DNA from: an uncultured Verrucomicrobiota bacterium
Lineage (GTDB): Bacteria > Verrucomicrobiota > Kiritimatiellia > RFP12 > UBA3636
Reading direction: 5' to 3'
DNA length: 34,438 nt
Assembly: GCA_946624575.1 (NCBI GenBank)
Contig: CAMOSH010000017.1
Location: 1 to 34,438 of the forward strand
The first letter of the stretch is position 1. Every line of letters starts with the position of its first letter. The notes below the pieces were generated by a model, which searched no databases, was not told where the DNA came from, and was given only the letters and a program-made list of their open reading frames with translations. Of this stretch, positions 1-7,619 are shown piece after piece. The translations under genes and the position numbers were made by a program.

Positions 1-92
1 GCCATTCCGCCATCACCATCTCGTCAAAGGGGATGACAAAGTTTGGTCACACCCCATCCGCCGATTTTCATTGCATTCCACCCCTCAAATGT

Positions 93-122
93 TTATCATT
101 CCGCCCGTAGTTTCAATTTGCA
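93..122 (-). repeat. Solitary inverted copy of dispersed core motif (minus strand reads TGCAAATTGAAACTACGGGCGGAATGATAA)
   Basis: Plus strand ttatcattccgcccgtagtttcaatttgca is the reverse complement of the motif repeated at 30830-31233 and related to the units at 1562-1896. Confidence 0.85.
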
Positions 123-245
123 ATCCCTGGTCCGCACTGCACTCCTCCAGCGCCCATTGCCAATCCTGTATCGGTTCTCGTCGCATTGCCATCCCTGCGC
201 CAAAACACCTTTTCCAGACCCAGCACCCCTATCGCAACAATAGCC

Positions 246-1520
246 ATGAAACGCACTCGCTCCCTACCGTCCAGCAAGTCAGAATCAAGACGATTGTCCG
301 CAATTCCGGCTCCACGCTCCAAGAGACTGCGCCCGGGTTCGGCACCACCCAACGCCGCCATCGCATCCCTCGAAAGGATCACCGCGCTTTTTCGGTTGCC
401 GCTTGTTTCCGGAGCTGGCGCTTTTTTGGCCGTCGAATCGGTGTTGAACATCCTGAACTCCCGAGCGGCAAAAAAGATTTGCGCCGAGAGACAGTCCAGA
501 ATAGCCGTGGCAAGAAAACGCTTCGTGGCCCGCGTTATTGAAATCGCCGCTGCCGACTCATGGGACAACGCCGCTTACGAAGAAGCGGTGTCGGAATTCT
601 CCGCCGCCAGGGCGGAGGAAAAAGGGACCTGGGAGTCCAACCGCGCACTCGCCGCACACCAACGTGCAAAACTACGCCGAGAAAAGGCTTGGTCTCTATG
701 GATAGACGAATTCTTTGGCGAAGTCATGCAACTGCTTGGTGCCTACACGGTTCATCCCGATTGCAAAACCCCAGTGGTGGAAATCATCGAGAAGGGGCTT
801 GAATCGCTTGGAGACACGCTGGACATCCGTCGCCGCATTCGCAACGGATCCATTGGGAAAATGGAACTGGAAAACTTGCTTCATCCACCCCACGCACCTG
901 GGGAACGCCATCGCGCGCGCAAGGGCGCTCCGATCCGGAGGCTATGCTCGCGTTCGCTGTTGGCGCCGCCGGATCCGGCAATGATTATTGCTGGGTGGAA
1001 AGCGACGCGCGGGCACGGAAAAGTTGCGGAAAAGATTAGGCTGGGATCACTTTTGCTGGACGCCGAATCATCTGTTGACAGCAGCCTCATCCGCGACCGG
1101 AATGGTGAAATCGTCGGTCGTAAGCCCGGACTCAAGGGCTGGCTCGAAACCAACTGCCCACAGCTCATGCTCCACTACGGATCTCTGATGCGATTTCGCA
1201 GACTCGCCGCCGCATTCCGCGAAGAACATGGGATTAGCGATCCGGTCCCTGCGACCGCACTTCTGGAGAATCCGAAACCGGAAGCACATCAGGACAATGT
1301 GGAGAGACATCTGTCCGAAGCCGGTCGTAGAAAAATTGACGAAGCGCGCAAAAAGGCCGCCGAACTTCTTGCAGGCGCTAACGGCAGGACCGCGACAGCG
1401 CTTGAACGACTCCTAGCCGAACGCAAGGAGCAACGAGAGGAAATATACGAAGCCGCGCGGGAAGCCGTTAGATTGGCGAGGCTACGACGGCTTGACACAA
1501 AAGGAAGCGTGACAGCATAG
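246..1520 (+). CDS. Hypothetical protein, charged and helical, no family recognised
   Basis: Long ORF (track start 186; internal ATG at 246 also plausible); C-terminal half rich in A/E/K/R; lies between inverted copies of the core motif. Confidence 0.6.
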   Translation: MKRTRSLPSSKSESRRLSAIPAPRSKRLRPGSAPPNAAIASLERITALFRLPLVSGAGAFLAVESVLNILNSRAAKKICAERQSRIAVARKRFVARVIEIAAADSWDNAAYEEAVSEFSAARAEEKGTWESNRALAAHQRAKLRREKAWSLWIDEFFGEVMQLLGAYTVHPDCKTPVVEIIEKGLESLGDTLDIRRRIRNGSIGKMELENLLHPPHAPGERHRARKGAPIRRLCSRSLLAPPDPAMIIAGWKATRGHGKVAEKIRLGSLLLDAESSVDSSLIRDRNGEIVGRKPGLKGWLETNCPQLMLHYGSLMRFRRLAAAFREEHGISDPVPATALLENPKPEAHQDNVERHLSEAGRRKIDEARKKAAELLAGANGRTATALERLLAERKEQREEIYEAAREAVRLARLRRLDTKGSVTA

Positions 1521-1561
1521 ACAACAAGACGGCGAGCGAAAACAGGACAAGACAACAAAGC

Positions 1562-1896
1562 GAGAACTAAATTGACACTACGGTCGGAATAAAACTGGTA
1601 AGCGAAGGCGCGGGATCAACGGCAGGGGGAGAACTAAATTGACACTACGGTCGAAATAAAACTAGTAAGCGAAGGCGCGGGATCAACGGCAGGACGAGAA
1701 CTAAATTGACACTACGGTCGGAATAAAACTGGTAAGCGAAGGCGCGGGATCAACGGCAGGGCGAGAACTAAATTGATACTACGGTCGGAATAAAACTGGT
1801 AAGCGAAGGCGCGGGATCAACGGCAAGGCGAGAACTAAATTGACACTACGGTCGGAATAAAACTGGCTAGTAAAGGCGAGGGATGAACGGCAGGGG
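1562..1896 (+). repeat. Tandem array, 67-bp unit x5 (GAGAACTAAATTGACACTACGGTCGGAATAAAACTGGTAAGCGAAGGCGCGGGATCAACGGCAGGGC)
   Basis: GAGAACTAAATTGA at 1562, 1629, 1696, 1763, 1830 (exact 67-bp spacing); near-identical units with the last one diverging. Confidence 0.97.
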
Positions 1897-2055
1897 CCGG
1901 TTCATGCCGGCAAGTCATGGGCTTGCAACAGGCCTGGGGTGCCGTTTTACGCATAACGGTCGAATCCAAACCACCAAGCCGGCAACCCGGATTCGCAGAA
2001 ATGAACATCTGTCCATAGAAAATTGAACTTGCTCTGATTGTTTATTCTGTCGGTC

Positions 2056-2506
2056 TAGCGTTTCTGTTCTAGGCCGATCCGACATCCAAGGAGGATGGTC
2101 GTTTCGGTTTGATGCGGCGACGATGGCAGAGCGTTTCGCTCTAGGCCGATCCGATATCCAAGGAGGATGGTCATATCGGTTTGATGCGGCGGCGATGGCA
2201 GAGCGTTCCGCTCTAGGTCGATCCGATATCCAAGGAGGATGGTCGTTTCGGTTTGATGCGGCGGCGAGGGCAGAGCGTTGCGCTCTAGGCCGATCCGATA
2301 TCCAAGGAGGATGGTCGTTTCGGTTTGATGCGGCGGCGATGGCAGAGCGTTCCGCTCTAAACCGATCCGATGTCCAAGAAGGATGGTCGTTTCGGTTTGA
2401 TGCGGCGACGAGGGCGGGGCGTTGAGCTCTAGGCCGATCCGACATCCAAGGAAGATGGTCGTTTCGGTTTGATGCGGCGGCGAGGGCGGAGGTGGAAAGC
2501 TCTAGT
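2056..2506 (+). repeat. Tandem array, 72-bp unit x6 plus partial unit (CTCTAGGCCGATCCGATATCCAAGGAGGATGGTCGTTTCGGTTTGATGCGGCGGCGATGGCAGAGCGTTCCG)
   Basis: (A)GGCCGATCC register at 2074, 2146, 2218, 2290, 2362, 2434 (exact 72-bp spacing); partial copy CTCTAG-TCCG overlaps the end of rsmI. Confidence 0.96.
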
Positions 2507-3218
2507 CCGGCTCGTCAGTGCCATCGTCGGCGGAGTGTTTTTCCCGCTGTTTTCCGGCGACGACGACCACTATTTCGCCTTTGGGCGGGGACGCCAGAAA
2601 CTTTTTCGCCAGCGCGTCAAGCGTTCCACGTTCAACGCGTTCGAATTTTTTCGTGATTTCCAGACAAACCGCAGCCTGCCGGTCTGCGCCCAGCACCTGC
2701 GCAGCCGCTTCAAGGGTCTTGCCGATTCGGAACGGGGATTCGTAGAAAATCAGCGTGTGGACACTTTCAGACTCCGCTTCAAAAAAACGCCGTTCGGGTC
2801 CGGGCTTGCGCGGCGGAAATCCAAGAAAAGTCCAGCTGGAAGTCGGCAGTCCGGACAACACAAGAGCGGCAACGGCGGCGCAAGGCCCCGGTTCCACCGT
2901 GACCGGAATGCCTTCTACCACGGCGTCGCGAACGAGCCGAAAACCGGGATCAGAGACGCAGGGCATGCCGGCGTCGGTGCAAAGGGCCACATCGCGACCT
3001 TCGCGCAGAAGCCGGAGTATCTTTTCGCCCGCACTCCGCTCCTGACCTTCGCGATACGAGAGCATCATTTCCGGCCTCGGAATCCCGAAATGAGCCAGAA
3101 GCTGCCATGTGCGCCGGGTGTCCTCGCAGGCGACGACCGACGCGCCCCTGAGCGCCTCAAGCGCCCGCGGTGGCATGTCGGAAAGATTTCCGATCGGAGT
3201 TGCTACCAGATGAAGCAT
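2502..3218 (-). CDS. rsmI: 16S rRNA (cytidine(1402)-2'-O)-methyltransferase
   Basis: MLHLVATPIGNLSDMPPRALEALRGASVVACEDTRRTWQLL...; CTDAGMPCVSDPG and FYESPFRI motifs of RsmI (SAM-dependent tetrapyrrole methylase family); internal ATG at 3218 preferred over ORF start 3362. Confidence 0.95.
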   Translation of the reverse strand: MLHLVATPIGNLSDMPPRALEALRGASVVACEDTRRTWQLLAHFGIPRPEMMLSYREGQERSAGEKILRLLREGRDVALCTDAGMPCVSDPGFRLVRDAVVEGIPVTVEPGPCAAVAALVLSGLPTSSWTFLGFPPRKPGPERRFFEAESESVHTLIFYESPFRIGKTLEAAAQVLGADRQAAVCLEITKKFERVERGTLDALAKKFLASPPKGEIVVVVAGKQREKHSADDGTDEPD

Positions 3219-3232
3219 TGACGGTTTGAGAG

Positions 3233-3424
3233 TTAAATTCTGAAGACAGTCCACGCGGCAAGCGTCACGTCCCGCCAATACCGACCCACGGGGCCGCCGG
3301 GATTCCACAATGCGACGCTGCCGCAGAGCCCCGCGGGAACGCTGCGGTTCTCGGCGTCGCACGGCATCGCGGAAAACATGAATGCCGTCGGGTCAGGACT
3401 TTTCGGGATGTACGCCAGACTCAT
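3233..3424 (-). CDS. Possible small orphan protein (63 aa), or remnant of a larger gene
   Basis: ATG ORF MSLAYIPKSPDPTAFMFSAMPCDAENRSV...WTVFRI with high GC3 and GGAAG upstream; fills the gap between rsmI and the zinc-ribbon gene. Confidence 0.35.
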   Translation of the reverse strand: MSLAYIPKSPDPTAFMFSAMPCDAENRSVPAGLCGSVALWNPGGPVGRYWRDVTLAAWTVFRI

Positions 3425-3486
3425 GGAGCGAAGCTTCCGACCGATGGTGACATGATTTCGCGAACGCGGGCATTCCGCCACGCGAC

Positions 3487-4347
3487 TCAGGCAATGGGAC
3501 GGGTGCCGCGGCATCCGGCGGCGTATTCCGAGCAACCCCAGAACGCCTCTCCAGTGTCGCGTTTCACGCGCTTGCGCATCGGAGCGCCGCATTTCGGGCA
3601 ACGAGGCGGCTTTCCGTCGGCCGGAGCGGCGGCGGCCGGAGCTCCGGGACGCTTGGACTGGGCCACGCCACCGCCTGCATTGGGGAAGCCGGAAACCGCC
3701 GATGAAAGTCCCTCCATGCGGGCGGCCGCGGCATCGGCGGCGTCTTCGCCGGAATCCGACGCCCCGCCCGGGCGAAAACGTCGCGGAGAGACGCCGCGAA
3801 GCGACAGCAGGCGCAGAAGCGTGGCCGCGCGCAGACGCTCGAGCAGAAGCAGCGCCACATTCGCCGAATCCGGCGCCGAAGCTCCGCTGGCAAGCCAGCG
3901 GTCGTATTCGCGAAGGGTGTCCTCTACGGCCTGAAGCCGGGCGCGAATCGGATCCGACGACGCGCGCGGGCGCGGCGGCTGCACATCGGACGCCTCAGAC
4001 GCTTCCTCCCACGTCCAAGGCAGGCAACCGGACGCCGCGAACCACAATTCGACATCAGAGCGCAGGACACCTTCGCGGCCAAGGGCGCGCTCCAGAAGCA
4101 CCGGTTCACCCGGCTCGCCGGCCGCCGCGCGCGCAAGCGCGGACGCCGCCTCCCGCGCCGCCTCGTCAAGCCGGGCCGCGAAACCGCCATTGGGATCGAA
4201 CGACGGCGGCAGCTTTTCGGCAAAGCGCTTGAGCGCCACGCGAGTCACGAGCGCAAACACGGCAAGGACGCCTGGGCGGGTTGAAATTTCGACTGCGGAG
4301 GCGTCTGCGGCGCGGACGGACACCGGTGGTGGCAAGTTGTCGTTCAT
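3487..4347 (-). CDS. Protein with C-terminal topoisomerase-type C4 zinc ribbon
   Basis: C-terminus CPKCGAPMRKRVKRDTGEAFWGCSEYAAGCRGTRPI matches the topoisomerase C4 zinc-finger pattern; N-terminal part unknown. Confidence 0.75.
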   Translation of the reverse strand: MNDNLPPPVSVRAADASAVEISTRPGVLAVFALVTRVALKRFAEKLPPSFDPNGGFAARLDEAAREAASALARAAAGEPGEPVLLERALGREGVLRSDVELWFAASGCLPWTWEEASEASDVQPPRPRASSDPIRARLQAVEDTLREYDRWLASGASAPDSANVALLLLERLRAATLLRLLSLRGVSPRRFRPGGASDSGEDAADAAAARMEGLSSAVSGFPNAGGGVAQSKRPGAPAAAAPADGKPPRCPKCGAPMRKRVKRDTGEAFWGCSEYAAGCRGTRPIA

Positions 4348-4473
4348 GGTCTGTAGAGGATTGCAGATTACGACTCGCGGATTCTACCATCGCATCCCCC
4401 GACATGCAAGAACAATCAGCCGCCGCGCCGCGCAGTTCCCGACCACGGCGCGCCGCGCTCCGGCTCAGGCTTC

Positions 4474-4497
4474 CGGCGCAGGTCGCCGCCTGCGCCG
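4474..4497. terminator. Strong GC hairpin (CGGCGCAGG-TCGCCG-CCTGCGCCG), possible terminator or regulatory structure
   Basis: Perfect 9-bp arms with 6-nt loop between the 3' end of the GH36 gene and the zinc-ribbon gene; no clear T-tract. Confidence 0.35.
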
Positions 4498-4566
4498 AAA
4501 GCCCGCGCAAACCGGAAAGCGCGATTCCCCGAAAACGGAGAGTATGTTAGGCGAACGGCCGGCCCG

Positions 4567-6825
4567 CTAGACTGCGGTGAACTCGACCACGATCGAATCG
4601 TCGCCCGGCCCGAGATAGAAGGGCACGCCATCGGCGGCAATGGCGTCGCCACCGAGAACGACGCCTTGCAGACCGCGCAGATGCGTCGCCTTGCCTTCCT
4701 CCTCAAGATTGACCTCCTCCACCCTGTAGCGGCGCGCGGGGTCGAGACCGGAGAGGCGCAGCGGATCCGGCGCGCCTCCGCGGCAGCGGCGGTTCTGACC
4801 GTAGACGAACGCCACGGCGCGACGGCGATCTTCGGAAACGTACGCGAGCGCGGCGTGGTCGCCATCGTACGGCGACGCGATGCGGTACAGATCGCCACGC
4901 TGAACCACGGGGCGCAGGCGCTTGTACGTCTCGACTCCGCGCTTCGCGAACGCGATCTCCTCCGGGGACATGTTCTTCGGGTGCAGCTCAAAGCCGAGGC
5001 GACCGCTCATCGCGACGTCGAAGCGGAACTTGAGAGACGCCGTGCGGTTCGTCTGGTGGTTGGGAACGGCCGTCACGTGCGCGGCCATGCAACACGCCGG
5101 ATAGAACTGGCCCTCGCCCCACTGGATGAAGACGCGCTGCTGGGCGCAGCTGTCATCGGAGCCCCAGAACTCGTCGGCGTATTCAAGGAAACCGTACTCG
5201 CAGTGAGCCCCGCCCGAGGAGCAGGCCTGGAAGACGATTTCCGGATGCGCGGCGCGGAGGCGCGCGAAAAGACCGTATACGCCGCGCGTGTAGTCGAACC
5301 AGAGATTGCCCTGCTTTTCCGGACCAAGATACGCGGAGCCGACGTTCATGAAATCGGCGTTTGCGTCCCACTTGATGTAGGAGAGAGAGCCGATCTGGCG
5401 GATCGTCCCGTCGATTATGCGGAACACCTCGTCGCACACGGCGGGATTCGCCATGTCGAGAACGACCTGGTCGTCGCCGCGGCCCTTGCGAACTGGACGA
5501 CCGGGCTCCTGCAGGAACCAGTCGGGATGAGCCTCGATCAATTCGCTCCTGGTGTTCGCCATCTCAGGCTCGAACCAGAGACCAAACTTGAGACCGCGCT
5601 TTTTCGCCTCCTTGGCCAGAGCGGCCAGGCCGTTGGGAAGCTTGGCGGGATTGACGAACCAGTCGCCGAGACCGACCTTGTCATTGTCGCGCGCGAACTT
5701 GCCGCGCCCGAACCAACCGTCGTCGACGACGAAAAGCTCGCCGCCAAGCGCCTTGGTGCCGTCCATCATGTCGTGCAGCTTCGCCTCGTCGAAGTCAAAA
5801 TAGGCACCCTCCCAGGCATTGAGGAGGACGTCGCGCTCGCCGGGGTGCGGCAGGCGATGGAGACGCGCCCAACGGTGCAAGGCGCGCGTCGCCGGCCCCT
5901 TGCCGGCGCCGGACCACGTGAACACGAATTTCGGAAGCTCGATCAACGCGCCAGCGTCGAGAATGTACGGGCCGGAAAGGTTCGCGGCGCCCGCATTGAA
6001 CTGAAGCTCGTGAGTGGCCAGGTGCCGGAACGAGATCGCCCAGGCGCCGCTCCAGCAAAGCGCCCCGGCGAAGACCCGGCCGGACTCCTCGGAAGCGGGG
6101 CTGTCGCCAAGGGAAAGGAAAAACGCGGGATTGTTCTCCCAGGCGTCGCGGACACCGCTCGTCGAACCGAGGCGAAGCTCCTGGCAGCACTTGACTTCGC
6201 ATTCGGAGACGTTCGCCTCGTTGGCCCAGGCGCCGCCCAGCGACAGCACGTGGAAGCGCTCCGCCAGGTTAGCGAGGGAGAAGCCGAAGGAATCCATGCG
6301 CGAAAGCGCGACGGGGCCATCCTCGCCGTTGGTTATTTCGACCCAGGACTCGAAGACGTCGCAGTCGGCCCACGCGCGGAAATGCTGAACCGCGCAAAAA
6401 CCCGTATGCGCGGAATCGGCGAGTTCGAGCGCGACATGGCGCGACGCGCCGCCCTCGGGGATCTCCGACGCGCGAACGCACTTCCAGCAGACCGAGCAAT
6501 TGCCGTCGACGTGACGCACCTGGATGGCGCCGCGCTTTTCGGACTGGTTGGATTTCGACGCAGGGCCGCGGCTCGACCCGAAAGCGGGATAGGTCTCGTC
6601 CGTCGGGATGCCAAGATCGGTGCCGACATCCGGGCGCACCGCCGCAAGCGCGGCGAAGTCAGCCGGACGTGCGGCCTTCGCGCCGAGGTGGGCGAAAGTC
6701 CACACATCACCGGATTTGGCCAGGACGAGCGACGAATTCGGGGTCTCGAGGGAGATCAGGGTGCCGCGAATCGCGGCAGGAGCCTTCGCCGCGGTCCGGG
6801 AAGCGGCCTTCTTGCGGGATTTCAT
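4567..6825 (-). CDS. Alpha-galactosidase (GH36)
   Basis: LNAWEGAYFDFDEAKLHDMMDGTKALGGELFVVDDGWFG, FGLWFEPEMANTRSELIEAHPDW, SYIKWDANADF (nucleophile region), CSSGGAHCEYGFLEYADEFWGSDD; start at MKSRKKAAS (6825). Confidence 0.93.
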   Translation of the reverse strand: MKSRKKAASRTAAKAPAAIRGTLISLETPNSSLVLAKSGDVWTFAHLGAKAARPADFAALAAVRPDVGTDLGIPTDETYPAFGSSRGPASKSNQSEKRGAIQVRHVDGNCSVCWKCVRASEIPEGGASRHVALELADSAHTGFCAVQHFRAWADCDVFESWVEITNGEDGPVALSRMDSFGFSLANLAERFHVLSLGGAWANEANVSECEVKCCQELRLGSTSGVRDAWENNPAFFLSLGDSPASEESGRVFAGALCWSGAWAISFRHLATHELQFNAGAANLSGPYILDAGALIELPKFVFTWSGAGKGPATRALHRWARLHRLPHPGERDVLLNAWEGAYFDFDEAKLHDMMDGTKALGGELFVVDDGWFGRGKFARDNDKVGLGDWFVNPAKLPNGLAALAKEAKKRGLKFGLWFEPEMANTRSELIEAHPDWFLQEPGRPVRKGRGDDQVVLDMANPAVCDEVFRIIDGTIRQIGSLSYIKWDANADFMNVGSAYLGPEKQGNLWFDYTRGVYGLFARLRAAHPEIVFQACSSGGAHCEYGFLEYADEFWGSDDSCAQQRVFIQWGEGQFYPACCMAAHVTAVPNHQTNRTASLKFRFDVAMSGRLGFELHPKNMSPEEIAFAKRGVETYKRLRPVVQRGDLYRIASPYDGDHAALAYVSEDRRRAVAFVYGQNRRCRGGAPDPLRLSGLDPARRYRVEEVNLEEEGKATHLRGLQGVVLGGDAIAADGVPFYLGPGDDSIVVEFTAV

Positions 6826-7010
6826 TTTTGTCTTCGGTATTGGATTTGCCTGCGTTCGCCGGGCGCATTTGCACGCGGCGGGCGGGATTATCGCCCCGCG
6901 TTCACGCCATGTCAATCGTTTCGCACAGCGCCAGGCGGATTGTTGCAATTTGCCAGGGGAACGGGCAGAATCGCGCGCATGGACGCGACAAAACACCCCC
7001 ACTCCTTGTC

Positions 7011-7619
7011 ATGAAGAAAATCCTGTACCTGCACGGATTCGGATCGTCGGGATCGAGCGGCACCGTCGGACTGCTACGACGCGAATTCTGGGAAAAAGTC
7101 GATCCGGCGCACCGCGCAACGGTGCTGGCGCCCGACATTCCGGTCGATCCTGCGGTCGCCTTCCCGATGCTGGAGGCGCTTGCCTACGACGAAATGCCGG
7201 ACCTGACGATCGGCACGTCCTTGGGCGGCACGTACGCGCAGCAATTGCGGGGATTCGTCCGTATCTGCGTGAATCCGTCGTTCTGGCTGTCGAAGAAATA
7301 CGACATACTGCACGTGGGCAAACACAAATGGATGAGCCGTAGGAGCGACGGCGAGACTGAATTCCACATCACGAAGGAAATCATAGCGCACTATCAGGAA
7401 ATGGAGGCGCATCAGTTCGACGGCGTGACGGACGACGACCGGACGCTTTGCCACGGACTGTTCGGCGACGAGGACACTGTCCTTTCGGCGCTGACGCGAC
7501 CGGAATTCGAGCGGCATTACCCTGGAATGTCGCGCACGTTTCACGGCGGGCATCGCCTCAACGACCACGTCGTCACGCACACGCTGCTGCCGTTCATCCA
7601 GGAACTTGGGCTGCTTTAG
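7011..7619 (+). CDS. YqiA/UPF0227-like alpha/beta-hydrolase esterase
   Basis: MKKILYLHGFGSSGSSGTV..., GTSLGGTYAQQL nucleophile elbow, C-terminal GGHRLND; ATG at 7011. Confidence 0.8.
   Translation: MKKILYLHGFGSSGSSGTVGLLRREFWEKVDPAHRATVLAPDIPVDPAVAFPMLEALAYDEMPDLTIGTSLGGTYAQQLRGFVRICVNPSFWLSKKYDILHVGKHKWMSRRSDGETEFHITKEIIAHYQEMEAHQFDGVTDDDRTLCHGLFGDEDTVLSALTRPEFERHYPGMSRTFHGGHRLNDHVVTHTLLPFIQELGLL

Noticed and set aside
1562-1896. CRISPR array or coding repeat
   Set aside because: Same reason: the full 67-bp unit is conserved with no variable spacers; 67 is not a multiple of 3, so not a peptide repeat.
2123-2425. ORFs on both strands (2123-2425 + and 1915-2445 -) as a repeat protein
   Set aside because: Open frames on both strands follow automatically from a stop-free 72-bp unit; no independent coding evidence.
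4666-7014. 782-aa plus-strand ORF
   Set aside because: Antisense shadow of the GH36 gene in high-GC DNA; Arg/Val-rich product with no family motif.
7594-7619. 26-bp convergent overlap of the esterase gene and mfd
   Set aside because: Real, but tail-to-tail overlaps are common in compact genomes; not notable by itself.
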